Source: DP-36 sp036004365
GTDB taxonomy: Bacteria > Desulfobacterota > Binatia > UBA9968
Direction: 5' to 3'
Length of the DNA stretch: 64,000 bases
Assembly (NCBI GenBank): GCA_036004365.1
Contig: DASYRN010000195.1
Location: 12,404-76,403 of the forward strand
The position numbers and the translations under genes are program-made. Positions 1-8,937 of this stretch are shown here, in pieces; position 1 is the stretch's first letter; each line of letters opens with the position of its first letter. The notes under the pieces were generated by a model that was not told where the DNA came from, ran no database searches, and saw only the letters and a list, made by a program, of their open reading frames with translations.

Positions 1-473
1 ACGAGATACTCAGACCCGAGCAATGCCCTTTCGGTTACATGCATATCCTGGACGTCCGCTATGAGAACAATCCCGTTCAGATTGGGACTTTTAGGCTGCC
101 GTTGAACCGATTTTGTCCGCCGGACAGGCCGGGAAGGCGGTTTGGCATTCACGATGTGGAGCGGATGATAAAGGGAAATATTGTTTTCAGCGCCTGGAAA
201 AATTCTGGCTTCTGGGCGGTCGACATCTCCGATCCCTATCGACCCAAGAGCGTCGGCCACTTTGTTCCACCGCCGTTTACAAGAGCCAACGCGGACAACG
301 GTCACGCTGACAATGTCTTTGTCCATGAAAACGGACTTGTATTTGCAAGCTCTTCGGATCCGGGCGGAGGATTTTGGATCCTGCGGTACACACCAGGAGT
401 CAAAGGGACTATGTCTTGGACACCGGACAACAAAAACGTGACCGTCAAGTATGAAAAGCAGCGCGGAAACTAA
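1..473 (+). CDS. LVIVD-repeat surface/periplasmic protein, 3' end only
   Basis: The reading frame is open to the left edge of the window, so only about the last 157 residues are seen. The fragment has the cadence of LVIVD/beta-propeller repeats: 'HILDVRYENNPVQIGTF' is followed by 'WAVDISDPYRPKSVGHF'. In family members these tandem units form a propeller on an exported protein of unknown ligand; that part is family knowledge. The 3' end overlaps the start of the next gene (rhodanese) by 23 bp, which suggests one transcript with the rhodanese-CopC-CopD genes. A methionine at 39 lies inside the domain and is not a likely start. The function is not known. Confidence 0.7.
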   Translation, partial: EILRPEQCPFGYMHILDVRYENNPVQIGTFRLPLNRFCPPDRPGRRFGIHDVERMIKGNIVFSAWKNSGFWAVDISDPYRPKSVGHFVPPPFTRANADNGHADNVFVHENGLVFASSSDPGGGFWILRYTPGVKGTMSWTPDNKNVTVKYEKQRGN

Positions 474-877
474 GAGGCGGATAACTTTTCTTCTGGTGTC
501 GTGGCTTGCTGCATTCTCTCCTGTGGTTGCGCTTGCCGGCCACGGTGTTGAGGATACCATTGATACCATTCCGCCGGATCGAGTGAAGCTTCTTCTGAAC
601 TCAGGTGAAAAAAGTGGTCCTCATCGATCTGGGTCCTGCGAGAGATTTCCAGCAGTTTCTCGGGGCGCGCTCGATCCCGATAACGGAGCTGGAAAAAAGA
701 TTCAACGAAATTCTCAAGACGGGAAGGGTCGTTCTCTACTGCGCCTGTCAAACTTATGACATTACTAATAAAGCTGTTTTCTTGGAATATCGGGGGTATC
801 GCAACATCTTTGTGATGCTGGAAGGGTATCCGGGCTGGGTGAAGCGAGGCTACCCTGTTGAGTCGGGTCGTCCGTAA
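451..877 (+). pseudogene. Exported rhodanese-domain protein, interrupted by one frameshift
   Basis: Two reading frames join into one rhodanese-like protein. The N-terminal part (from 451) has a signal peptide ending near 'VVALAGHG' and the domain lead-in 'IPPDRVKLLLNSGEK'. The rest (frame of 605) gives 'VVLIDLGPARDFQQFLGARS', then 'RVVLYCACQTYD' with the candidate active-site cysteine, and 'GYRNIFVMLEGYPGWVKRGYP'. The frames are offset by one base at the A6 run 608-613; five A's would restore one frame of about 141 residues. Rhodaneses transfer or sense sulfane sulfur; this one would act outside the cytoplasm. The stop TAA overlaps the next ATG by one base, so it is co-translated with copC. 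A homopolymer error is at least as likely as real inactivation. Confidence 0.75.
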
Positions 878-1242
878 TGGGTTGGTTGTGGGTCGTCATC
901 GTCTATTTGGCGCTGCTTGCCCCGTCGACGGTCTCGGCCCACGCCTACTTGGTAAAATCGATTCCCGCACGCCGGGCCATTCTGTTTAAAGCGCCTACTC
1001 GGCTCCAGCTCTGGTTCAATGAGAAGTTGGAGCCGCGCTTTTCCTCGCTGACGGTAACAGATTCGAGTGGCAATCGGGTAGACTTGGGCGACATCCAGGT
1101 CGGTGCGGAGGATCCTAAGCAGCTCTCCGTTGAAATCAAGCTGCTTCCTCCGGGAATCTATACCGTCGAGTTCCGAGTTCTGTCGGTCGACGGCCATGTC
1201 GTAAAAGACCAATTCTCTTTCACAGTCAGGGCAAGACGCTGA
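877..1242 (+). CDS. copC: CopC-domain copper-binding periplasmic protein
   Basis: The 121-residue protein has a signal peptide ending at 'TVSA', so the mature chain begins with histidine ('HAYLVKSIPA'). An N-terminal histidine is the Cu(II) ligand of CopC proteins. The family's C-terminal block 'DGHVVKDQFSFTV' is also present. CopC carries periplasmic copper and usually delivers it to CopD, which is the next gene only 5 bp away. The start ATG overlaps the TAA of the rhodanese gene. Methionine-rich Cu(I) sites are absent, so a Cu(II)-only type is likely (inference). Confidence 0.88.
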   Translation: MGWLWVVIVYLALLAPSTVSAHAYLVKSIPARRAILFKAPTRLQLWFNEKLEPRFSSLTVTDSSGNRVDLGDIQVGAEDPKQLSVEIKLLPPGIYTVEFRVLSVDGHVVKDQFSFTVRARR

Positions 1243-1247
1243 GCGTC

Positions 1248-3287
1248 ATGAACGGATGGGCTGCATCGATCCGCTCGCTCCATATTCTCTCCTTGTTCTT
1301 TGTTGCCGGTAGCTCCGCGTTTGTTCTCCTTATCGCGCGACCGGCATTTAAAAAATCCGGGATGGAGTCGCTGGATATCGCGCAGAGGCTCAACCGGTTT
1401 CAGCTTAAGCTGGTTTTCTGGGCGCTTCTTACAGCTTTTCTCACTTTGCTTCTGGGACTGTTATTTCAGGTCGCGGTCATTTCAGGTCGCTCGCCGGAGC
1501 AAATGACCTTAGGCGACATCGGCAGCGTCATAACCGGCACCCAATACGGCGCAGTCTGGATCACACGGTTGTCTCTGTTACTCCTCTCCTTTCTGTTCGC
1601 CATGAGTGACGACTGGGGAAGAGGAGAACGGAGGACCTCTAGCTGGACAAATTTCTTGCTGGCTTGCGCTCTGTTAGTGACTCTACCCTGGTCCGGTCAC
1701 GCTGCCGCCGGGGAAGGGATGGTTTTGCTCATCCAGCTCGCGGCGGACGCGCTGCACCTCGTTGCCGCAGCTCTTTGGTTGGGAGGACTGCTGCCGCTGG
1801 CGCTGCTTCTTCACTGGACAGGCGGCGCCGCATCGGCACTGCCCATCGCTCAGGAGGCGACCGGGCGCTTCTCTCTGCTAGGTTTGGCGTGCGTCTCTTT
1901 GCTCGTGATTACAGGATTTCTGAACGCGTGGAGTCTGGTCGGCGGGTTCGCTGCGCTTCTGGGAACTGCTTACGGCCGTCTCCTTTTAACAAAGCTCGGT
2001 GTTATGCTTCTCCTTATCGCGCTTGCCGGCTTTAACCGCCAGTCGCTCAAACCAAAGCTTCTTGCCTTGAGCTCACAAGCTTCTCTTCGAGAGTTTCAAC
2101 CGATTCTGGGCGGGCTAAAGCGAAACGTGGTGGCCGAGGCAGTCCTAGGAGTGCTGATTCTTGTCGTTGTCGGATGGATGGCTTTTACGCCGCCGGCGCG
2201 TCATAGCCAACTCACATGGCCCTTTTCCTTTCGCTGGAGCTGGGCGACGGTTCAAACGAATCCCAGGATCCGGCCTGAGATTTTCTTCGGGACGGCGCTT
2301 GCGGCTTTTGGTTTTGTTTGTCTTTGTGCGGCCGCGCTCCGGCGGGCGGAGCGCCCATGGACTATCGGTGTCGGTCTGGCGTCCGTCGCGTATGGAGCCG
2401 CGGTGACCTTACCGACTATTTCTACCGATGCCTATCCGACAACGTACATGAGGCCGTCGGTAACTTACCATGCGATATCGGTTGCCAACGGTCTCCATCT
2501 CTACCGGGAGAACTGCGCGCTTTGCCATGGCGTGGCCGGATACGGCGATGGACCAGTCGCAGAAGACCTTAAGCCGAAGCCAGCGGATTTAACAGCCAAG
2601 CATACCGGAGACCATACGGCCGGGGATCTTTTTTGGTGGCTGAGCGAAGGAATTCCAGGAAAAGCGATGCCGGGGTTCGGCGCGGCCTTGAGCCAGGAAG
2701 AGCGCTGGGATTTAATTAACTTTATGCGCGCCCTTTCGGCTGCGGAGCGGGCTCGCTCAATGGCTCCGATCGTCGAGTCGGAGCCTTGGCTCGTGGCGCC
2801 AGATTTTTCCTACCGAACCACTCGCGGCGAAGAGAGAACGTTGAAGGATCATCGGCAAGAGAGAATCGTGTTATTGGTGCTGTTTACGCGGCCGCAGTCC
2901 CGCGAGCGGCTTGTGCAGATCGATCAGGCCTATGCAAAACTCAAAAGCCTCGGTGTCGAAGTTCTCGCTATTCCTCAGGATGAGCGGGAATTAATACCGG
3001 AGGGAGCGACTCGGCTTCACGATCTAGCGATCGTCACGGATGGAGGCCAAGAGGCTTTCGAAGTTTATGCCCTGTTTCGAAGGAGCTTCAGCGCTGAGGG
3101 TAGCTTGCCTGACCCGACGATGCCGCCGCATGTGGAGTTCTTGATCGACCGGCAGGGCTATATTAGAGCACGTTGGATCTCCGGCGATGGTGTTGGCTGG
3201 ACTGAAATGAAGAACCTTTTTCGCGAGGTCGAGCGCCTTAGCGGAGAGAAGCCTTCTGTTCTGGCGCCGGATGAACACGTCCACTAA
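1248..3287 (+). CDS. CopD copper-import membrane domain fused to cytochrome c and a cysteine-less redoxin domain
   Basis: This 679-residue protein has three modules. Residues 1 to about 310 form a multi-helix CopD domain ('SIRSLHILSLFFVAGSSAF', 'ALWLGGLLPLALLL'), followed by two or three more helices to about 400. Residues about 405-500 are a c-type cytochrome with CxxCH (C423, C426, H427) and a probable Met ligand in 'KAMPGFG'. Residues about 515-665 resemble AhpC/TlpA-type redoxins ('APDFSYRTTRGEERTL', 'HVEFLIDRQGYIRARW'), but where CxxC is expected the sequence reads 'LFTRPQSRERL', without cysteine. The gene follows copC by 5 bp. CopD moves copper across the inner membrane; the heme and redoxin parts suggest coupling to periplasmic redox chemistry. 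Such a fusion is unusual, and the thiol function appears lost. Confidence 0.85.
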   Translation: MNGWAASIRSLHILSLFFVAGSSAFVLLIARPAFKKSGMESLDIAQRLNRFQLKLVFWALLTAFLTLLLGLLFQVAVISGRSPEQMTLGDIGSVITGTQYGAVWITRLSLLLLSFLFAMSDDWGRGERRTSSWTNFLLACALLVTLPWSGHAAAGEGMVLLIQLAADALHLVAAALWLGGLLPLALLLHWTGGAASALPIAQEATGRFSLLGLACVSLLVITGFLNAWSLVGGFAALLGTAYGRLLLTKLGVMLLLIALAGFNRQSLKPKLLALSSQASLREFQPILGGLKRNVVAEAVLGVLILVVVGWMAFTPPARHSQLTWPFSFRWSWATVQTNPRIRPEIFFGTALAAFGFVCLCAAALRRAERPWTIGVGLASVAYGAAVTLPTISTDAYPTTYMRPSVTYHAISVANGLHLYRENCALCHGVAGYGDGPVAEDLKPKPADLTAKHTGDHTAGDLFWWLSEGIPGKAMPGFGAALSQEERWDLINFMRALSAAERARSMAPIVESEPWLVAPDFSYRTTRGEERTLKDHRQERIVLLVLFTRPQSRERLVQIDQAYAKLKSLGVEVLAIPQDERELIPEGATRLHDLAIVTDGGQEAFEVYALFRRSFSAEGSLPDPTMPPHVEFLIDRQGYIRARWISGDGVGWTEMKNLFREVERLSGEKPSVLAPDEHVH

Positions 3288-3302
3288 GTTCATCAGTTAT
3301 CT

Positions 3303-3842
3303 ATGCAGGTTTACAGCATCGGCCACTCCACACGGACGCGGGATGAGTTCCTAAAGCTCCTCGGACGTTATGGCATCGAGGTGCTTGCGGATGTACGCAC
3401 AGTGCCGAAGTCAAGGCACGTTCCCCATTTCAACTCGGACGCGCTCAGGAAATCCTTGCAAAAGCACGGCATTGAATATCAGCATCATAAAGAACTCGGC
3501 GGGTTGAGAAAGCCAGCTAAAGATTCAGTCAATCTAGGATGGCACAACGCGAGCTTCCGCGGATATGCCGATTACATGCAGACAGAGGAATTCTGGGAAG
3601 CCCTTCAAGACATGATCGAGCTGGCCAAGAAAAGCAAAGTGGCGCTCATGTGCGCCGAAGCTGTCCCGTGGCGCTGCCACCGCTCGCTAATTGCTGACGC
3701 TCTCGTCGTCGGCAAATGGGAAGTCTTTCACATTCTTTCTGAGACTCAGCTGCAGCGCCATGAATTGACCCCCTTTGGAGTCGTCAAGGGTGGACGGATA
3801 ATTTACCCGCGAGCTCAGGCGGATAAGTCGCTCCTCGACTAA
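3303..3842 (+). CDS. DUF488 family protein
   Basis: The 179-residue soluble protein has the DUF488 signature: N-terminal 'VYSIGHSTRTRDEFLKLL', then 'VLADVRTVPKSRHVPHFN', and C-terminal 'MCAEAVPWRCHRSLIADAL' with the conserved Cys-Ala-Glu and Cys-His pairs. The family is widespread and its biochemical role is undefined; a nucleic-acid-processing or metal-dependent function has been guessed at. It starts 15 bp after the CopD-fusion stop and could be read through from that operon, though the functional link is not obvious. It is full length for the family. Confidence 0.88.
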   Translation: MQVYSIGHSTRTRDEFLKLLGRYGIEVLADVRTVPKSRHVPHFNSDALRKSLQKHGIEYQHHKELGGLRKPAKDSVNLGWHNASFRGYADYMQTEEFWEALQDMIELAKKSKVALMCAEAVPWRCHRSLIADALVVGKWEVFHILSETQLQRHELTPFGVVKGGRIIYPRAQADKSLLD

Positions 3843-4676
3843 TCCGCGCGCCTAGTTTCCCTGCGGCCTGCGGGCTGGGGAAGCGGAAGATATTCTACCG
3901 CTCCTTGAGTTCGCGTCGGTTGGGGGAAGAAACCCATGACCTGGTAGATCTCGGACGGCACGTCGGTGGTGACTGGAAGACCAATCGTTTTGGCTTCCTG
4001 AGCCGTGATCGGATAGTCATGGGTCCACGTTCCGCTTGTGAGCTTCTCGGCTAGCACGGCAGCCTTATCACTGGAAAGCCGCTCGGAGATGAGTTCCGTA
4101 ACTGCAGACCGCATCTGGGCCATCGCTTTGCGGGCAATGTCGGCTGTAATCAAGGTCTCGTCGTCGATATCCTTCGGTGGTTTCTGGTCGAGCACGCTCA
4201 GGATCGAAGAGGCCGGCGCCTTGCCGATCTGCGGGTCCAGCGGCCCAAGAACAGCATTCTCGTCCATAACGATCTCATCGGCCCAGCGCAATAAGAGTTC
4301 CCCCGGACATCGCATAGTGAGGGACGAAAACGGTTACTTTGCCCTTGTGTCTATGAAGCGCGTTGGCGATTTGATCCGAGGCGAGTACGAGTCCGCCGGG
4401 AGTGTGAATGATCATATCTATGGGACACTCGGGAGGGCAAAGTCGGACCGCCCGCAGGACGGCTTCTGAATCGTTCACATCGATATACCGCATCAGTGGA
4501 AAACCGAGGAAACTCATCGTTTCCTGGCGGTGGACGAGAGTGATGACCAGGCTGCCACGTCTTTTCTGAAGGGAACGCAATATGCGAAGCCGACCCATCT
4601 CCAACATCTTTTTCTGAAACAGAGGCTGGAGTACCGAAATGACTACGAAGATCCAGAAAAAATCCGTGATGCCCAT
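3839..4676 (-). pseudogene. Membrane-anchored SDH/ClpP-like serine protease, frameshifted after the catalytic serine
   Basis: Two minus-strand frames together make one protein of the serine-dehydrogenase-proteinase (ClpP-crotonase fold) family. The N-terminal half has a short membrane anchor ('GITDFFWIFVVISVLQPLF'), the substrate-site stretch 'IDMIIHTPGGLVLASDQIA' and the nucleophile in 'YAMSGGTLIAL'. The C-terminal half resumes with 'ADEIVMDENAVLGPLDPQIG'. The frame breaks at the GGCCC stretch at 4280-4284, where one base too many or two too few separates the halves. The remainder is well conserved, arguing for a recent lesion or a sequence error. ATG 4676 is preferred over the TTG four codons upstream. 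The last bases overlap the convergent DUF488 gene. Confidence 0.75.
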
Positions 4677-4931
4677 AGACGATTCCAACCCTCTACCAAA
4701 AGAGCTGTGATTTCAAGGGGTAATTCTGGTTAGGCATCGGGCCGGAGAGTTCCCCGAGCCGAGAATGGGCTATCTCGGATACATTCGGCACAGTAGTGCC
4801 ATTTCTGACATTCCATTCCGCAATTCTTTTTGCACCCGAAATGATTTCACGAGAAAAAACAGCGACTTCCAGCGAGCCAAGGATTGGTATGAATCCTGCA
4901 GAAAACTCGCGCATTCACGGAACCTTTGCGG

Positions 4932-5411
4932 ATGAATACCGGTTCGAACGGCAACATTGATTCTTACGAGGTCCTCGGCCTGGATCGGAATGCCGGTCAT
5001 GAGGAGATCAAGAGAGCTTTTCATAAGCTTGCTCTCAAATACCACCCCGATCGAAATCAAGGGAACGAGAAAGCGGCAGAGAAATTCAGGCAGGTCTTAG
5101 AGGCTTATAGAAACCTTACGGACGGTAAGGATGAAGACGGCAAGGATGAAGAGGATCACAGCGATCAGGACAAAAAATCGGAATGCAGCGAAAATGTGGG
5201 AAAAGGATTTCGCTTCAACTACGGCGCCAAGATGGAAAGCAATGCTCATCCTCGCTGTCCTGGCTGCTCGATTGACGGGATGGAACACATCATCTGCAAA
5301 AAGGGTGGCGATGCGACTTCCGGCCGGAAGAAAATGACCGCCGCGCCTTTCATGGTTATCTTTTGTGATCAATGCGGCCATGTTTACAATGTCTTTAACA
5401 TGGGTCTTTAA
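4932..5411 (+). CDS. J-domain (DnaJ-like) co-chaperone with C-terminal zinc-ribbon-like cysteines
   Basis: Residues about 8-75 form a J domain: 'DSYEVLGLDRNAGHEEIKRAF', 'LALKYHPDRNQGNEKAAEKF'. The HPD tripeptide that stimulates Hsp70 ATPase is present. A charged linker rich in D/E/K follows, then a C-terminal segment with two CxxC pairs ('HPRCPGCS', 'FCDQCGHVYNV') that probably bind zinc. There is no G/F-rich region or canonical DnaJ substrate-binding domain, so this is a specialised type III J-protein of about 160 residues rather than DnaJ itself. An upstream TTG at 4926 is an alternative start. No dnaK is nearby. Confidence 0.85.
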   Translation: MNTGSNGNIDSYEVLGLDRNAGHEEIKRAFHKLALKYHPDRNQGNEKAAEKFRQVLEAYRNLTDGKDEDGKDEEDHSDQDKKSECSENVGKGFRFNYGAKMESNAHPRCPGCSIDGMEHIICKKGGDATSGRKKMTAAPFMVIFCDQCGHVYNVFNMGL

Positions 5412-5499
5412 AACGTACTCAGGAAGCGATCTCGACCGGATTCGGAGCCTTTTGCCGACCGTTCTTAGAACCTAGACCTTTCCGAAGAGCCCGCCAACC

Positions 5500-5536
5500 G
5501 CAAGCCCCAAGGGTCTGAATAACTTTTGGGGCTTGC
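5500..5536. terminator. Inverted repeat, possible bidirectional terminator
   Basis: An 11-bp perfect stem (GCAAGCCCCAA at 5500-5510 pairs with 5526-5536) encloses a 15-nt loop in the gap between the J-protein gene and polA. There is no clear T run on either side, so it is a weak candidate for an intrinsic terminator. Confidence 0.35.
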
Positions 5537-5607
5537 CTCTCCCTTAGATAACTCAGTAAGCAGTCGCACCGTTGCTCACAACGCGAGCTATCAGGTAGAC
5601 TGAAATC

Positions 5608-8286
5608 GTGAGAACGGAGAAGAAGAGCAAGCAAGCTGGAAAGTCAGACTGCGCCATCCAAGAAGGCCCAGTGAGTAACGCGTGCAAGGTGGTGCTGCTC
5701 GATGGCCATTCTCTCGCATTCCGTGCCTTCTTTGCGCTTCCTGATACGCTCGTCACATCGTCCGGGCAGGTGATGAATGCCGTTTACGGATTTACCGCGA
5801 TGCTGATCAAGCTTCTTGCCGATGAGCGACCCCACGCCGTTGTCGTTTGTTTCGACAAGGGTGAGCCGCGGTTCCGGATCGAGCGTTACACGGAATATAA
5901 GGCAGGGCGGGCGGCGACTCCCGATGCGTTCCGGCAGCAGCTTCCCTTGATCCGTGAAGTCCTCGAGACTCTGCGCATCCCCATGGTGGAGCTGGAGGGC
6001 TATGAAGCTGATGACCTGCTCGCAACTCTGGCGCGGCGGGCTCGGGAGAAAGGCGACGAGGTTGTTGTTGTCACCGGTGACCGTGACTGCTTACAGCTCG
6101 TGCGCGACGGCGTTACCGTGATGATGACCCGCCGTGGGATTTCGGATGTCGGCCGCTATGACAGCGCTGCAGTGCTCGAACGGTACGGCGTATCGCCAGA
6201 AAAATGGACCGATTTTGTCGCGCTCAAGGGCGAGCCGTCGGACAATCTACCGGGTGTGTCGGGCATCGGTGACAAAACTGCGGCCCAGCTGGTCAACAGG
6301 TACGGCGATGTCGAGCAGATCATTGCCAGGGCGGACGAGTTACCACCGAAACTCCGCGAAGCCGTGACGCAACATGCCAATCAGATCCGAGTAAACAAGG
6401 AACTCGGGCGTTTACTCGATGATGTCCCGCTCGAGCTGGATCCAACGGGCCTCGAACTCGAGGCCTGGGATGACGAAGAGGTCCGCAAGCTCTTCACATC
6501 GCTTGAATTTCGTACGCTTTACGAGCGCGTGCAGGAGCTTAATATCCATGCTCGGATGGCGATTCCAGTCCTGGAGGTCCGGACGATTTCCGAACTTCAA
6601 TCCGCGAAGAATCTCCCCGACCAGGGCCCTGTGGCTCTCGCTTGGGATGAGCGTTCGCTAGCGGTGTGCGCTAGATCTGGCGAGGCGCAGATCTTGCCGT
6701 TTGCTTCGGCCGTGGACCGGCTTGCCAGCTTTCTTGCCGACTTAGGACGACAAAAGATTGCGCATGAGGCGAAATCACTTTACCGAATGGCGCTCAGCGC
6801 CGGGGTTGAGTTAAAAGGACTCTACCTCGATACGAAAATTGCGTCGTACCTCCTTGAGCCAGGAGCCGCGTCAGGAGGGTACACGATTAGCGATTCTCTG
6901 CGGCGTTATCTTAATGTTTCCCTTGACGAGAAAAAACCCGAGCCTAGCGAAGGCGGACAAGTGAGTTTCGACTTTGAGCCCGAGGAGACACGCCGCGTGG
7001 CCCGAGAGGCAGTGGCGGTTTGGACCGTGGCGCCGGTTTTGGAGGAGCATTTGCGTAACTGTGGCATTTGGGAGCTTGCGACAACCCTAGAGTTCCCGCT
7101 GATCGAAGTGCTCGCCCGGATGGAGCACGCGGGAATTCTCGTTGATCGCGACTATCTGGAACAGTTGAACGCTGACTTTGGGCAAAAGATGGCGATGCTC
7201 GAACGGACTGTTCAGCATCACGCGGGAGAGCAGTTCAACGTCAACTCCCATCCCCAGCTCCAGCGGATCCTTTTCGAGAAGCTATGTCTTCCCAAAACCA
7301 GGAGAATCAAAACCGGCTATTCAACGGACGCTTCTGAGCTGGTGAAACTCGCCGGTGCGCATCCCATCGTCGATGCCCTGCTCGAATACCGAGAGGTGGC
7401 GAAACTGAAGACCGGATTTACCGAAATGTTGCTGGCGCTGATCGATTCCAGAACCAGCCGGATCCACACGACTTACGAGCAGACGACCGCCGTAACCGGT
7501 CGCCTTGCGTCAACAGCGCCTAACCTACAGAACATTCCGATCCGCGGCGAGCTTGGACGCCAGATCCGCCGGGCATTTATCGCGCCGCCCGACCACGTCC
7601 TGCTCTCTGCCGACTATTCTCAAATCGAACTTCGCGTGCTCGCGCACCTTTGTCGGGACGAGGCCTTTCTCCAAGCCTTCGCGCAAAAACACGACTTTCA
7701 TGCCACCATTGCTGCCAAAGTCTATGGTGTGCCGGTCGCGGATGTCTCCTTCGAGATGCGTAACTACGTGAAGCAGTTTTCTTACGGGATTGCCTACGGG
7801 ATGTCGGCGTATGGCGTCTCGCAGAGGCTCGGCGTTGAGATGGACCAAGCCGAAAAGTTTATTACCGCCTACTATGCTCAGTTTCCGAAAGTGAAGGAAT
7901 ACCTGGAGTCCCAAGTCGAAAAGGCCAAGATCGACGGTTTCACTACGACCATGTTCGGGCGCCGCCGCTATCTGCCGGAGCTCCGCTCCTCGAATTATCG
8001 ACTGCAGGCTTTAGGCGAGCGGATGGCCCTGAACGCGCCCATCCAAGGGAGCGCCGCGGACATCATTAAGAAGGCCATGATCGGCGTCAATGCAGCCCTT
8101 GGTAAAGACCCGGTCGCTAAAATGCTCCTTACCGTGCATGATGAACTCGTGTTCGAGGTGCCCATAGACAAGCTGGAGCGCGCAAGGGCGATTATTGAAA
8201 GCGAAATGGTAAAAGCCGCAGACCTTCGGTGCGGTCTCGCCGTAGAAGTCCATACGGGAAAGAACTGGGCCGAAGCACACGCCTAG
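5608..8286 (+). CDS. polA: DNA polymerase I
   Basis: This is an 892-residue, full-length family A polymerase. The N-terminal 5'-3' exonuclease (about 25-315) shows 'LLDGHSLAFRAFFAL', 'GYEADDLLATLA' and the helix-hairpin-helix 'NLPGVSGIGDKTA'. The middle 3'-5' exonuclease-like domain lacks the DxE motif ('ALAWDERSLAV' instead) and other metal aspartates, so proofreading is predicted to be lost. The polymerase domain has motif A with D669 ('SADYSQIELRV'), motif B with K722 and Y726 ('VKQFSYGIAYG'), and motif C H844-D845-E846. Tyrosine replaces the phenylalanine of E. coli position 762. It fills gaps after Okazaki primer removal and in excision repair. The start is GTG 5608; GTG 5671 is an alternative. 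Confidence 0.97.
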   Translation: MRTEKKSKQAGKSDCAIQEGPVSNACKVVLLDGHSLAFRAFFALPDTLVTSSGQVMNAVYGFTAMLIKLLADERPHAVVVCFDKGEPRFRIERYTEYKAGRAATPDAFRQQLPLIREVLETLRIPMVELEGYEADDLLATLARRAREKGDEVVVVTGDRDCLQLVRDGVTVMMTRRGISDVGRYDSAAVLERYGVSPEKWTDFVALKGEPSDNLPGVSGIGDKTAAQLVNRYGDVEQIIARADELPPKLREAVTQHANQIRVNKELGRLLDDVPLELDPTGLELEAWDDEEVRKLFTSLEFRTLYERVQELNIHARMAIPVLEVRTISELQSAKNLPDQGPVALAWDERSLAVCARSGEAQILPFASAVDRLASFLADLGRQKIAHEAKSLYRMALSAGVELKGLYLDTKIASYLLEPGAASGGYTISDSLRRYLNVSLDEKKPEPSEGGQVSFDFEPEETRRVAREAVAVWTVAPVLEEHLRNCGIWELATTLEFPLIEVLARMEHAGILVDRDYLEQLNADFGQKMAMLERTVQHHAGEQFNVNSHPQLQRILFEKLCLPKTRRIKTGYSTDASELVKLAGAHPIVDALLEYREVAKLKTGFTEMLLALIDSRTSRIHTTYEQTTAVTGRLASTAPNLQNIPIRGELGRQIRRAFIAPPDHVLLSADYSQIELRVLAHLCRDEAFLQAFAQKHDFHATIAAKVYGVPVADVSFEMRNYVKQFSYGIAYGMSAYGVSQRLGVEMDQAEKFITAYYAQFPKVKEYLESQVEKAKIDGFTTTMFGRRRYLPELRSSNYRLQALGERMALNAPIQGSAADIIKKAMIGVNAALGKDPVAKMLLTVHDELVFEVPIDKLERARAIIESEMVKAADLRCGLAVEVHTGKNWAEAHA

Positions 8287-8334
8287 ATTTGGTGATCGAA
8301 ACCTCAAGTAAGCCGCACTGAACTCACAATCCAG

Positions 8335-8937
8335 CTATCTAGAGCCATCCCAGGTCTCACCTTGATGTGTTTCGATTTCTTCGCCATTCTCTGATGACCG
8401 ACCGCTTCTCTTTGCGAACATTTGGACAAATAAAGCGTACAACGCCGATGCCGTAAGCTCTTCCGTATGAGACTCGCCTTGGGGGGTTTCGTATTGGATT
8501 ATCATCAATTCATCACGCCTGGAGATCTGACGGAGGCGTAGATTTTTGGAATCGATATATGCACCGATCACGCGCAGAGCCGTGGGTGTGCTATAAGGGT
8601 CTGGCATGCCGGCTTTTTCTCGCCTTGCCTGCCCGGAGCATTCTAGCTGTTCGACAACCTTCGGAGTGTAAGAGAGTTCCATAGCCAAAGGCTCGTTCCA
8701 ACGATAGCGACTAGGTAATATGTGCCACATTATCCGAAAAGCCCCATTACGGAGATCGTTTAGCAAGGATATCTTGGACAGTTGGCTTCGGGTCTTGGCA
8801 CAAACAATATAGTTATCTCCCGCACATCTTATCTCAATTAGTTCCGCCTGGAGCGCTTCTAAACCATCTCCGATAGCGCGTAGAGCCTTGCAGTAATCCT
8901 TAACGTAACGTATCGAACCTTCATGTGTCATAACCAT
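8335..8937 (-). CDS. Hypothetical protein, about 200 residues
   Basis: No family is recognised. The start ATG 8937 is chosen because GGAGG lies 5 nt upstream; an in-frame ATG at 8955 lies before that site. The protein is soluble, with no signal peptide or membrane helix, mixed composition and a charged polar tail ('GRSSENGEEIETHQGETW'). Two parts look folded: an N-terminal 'RYVKDYCKALRAIGDGLEAL' helix followed by 'ALQAELIEIRCAGDNYIVCA', and a C-terminal strand-rich 'DELMIIQYETPQGESHTEEL'. It is convergent with polA and stands alone. Confidence 0.6.
   Translation of the reverse strand: MVMTHEGSIRYVKDYCKALRAIGDGLEALQAELIEIRCAGDNYIVCAKTRSQLSKISLLNDLRNGAFRIMWHILPSRYRWNEPLAMELSYTPKVVEQLECSGQARREKAGMPDPYSTPTALRVIGAYIDSKNLRLRQISRRDELMIIQYETPQGESHTEELTASALYALFVQMFAKRSGRSSENGEEIETHQGETWDGSR

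Noticed and set aside
608..613. Programmed frameshift in the rhodanese gene
   Set aside because: An A6 run alone is slippery, but no stimulatory hairpin or upstream ribosome-like site is visible, and the same kind of break occurs in unrelated genes, which points to sequence error or mutation.
4693..5060. Minus-strand ORFs opposite the J-domain gene
   Set aside because: Overlapping frames with no family resemblance; the J domain on the plus strand has an intact HPD motif.
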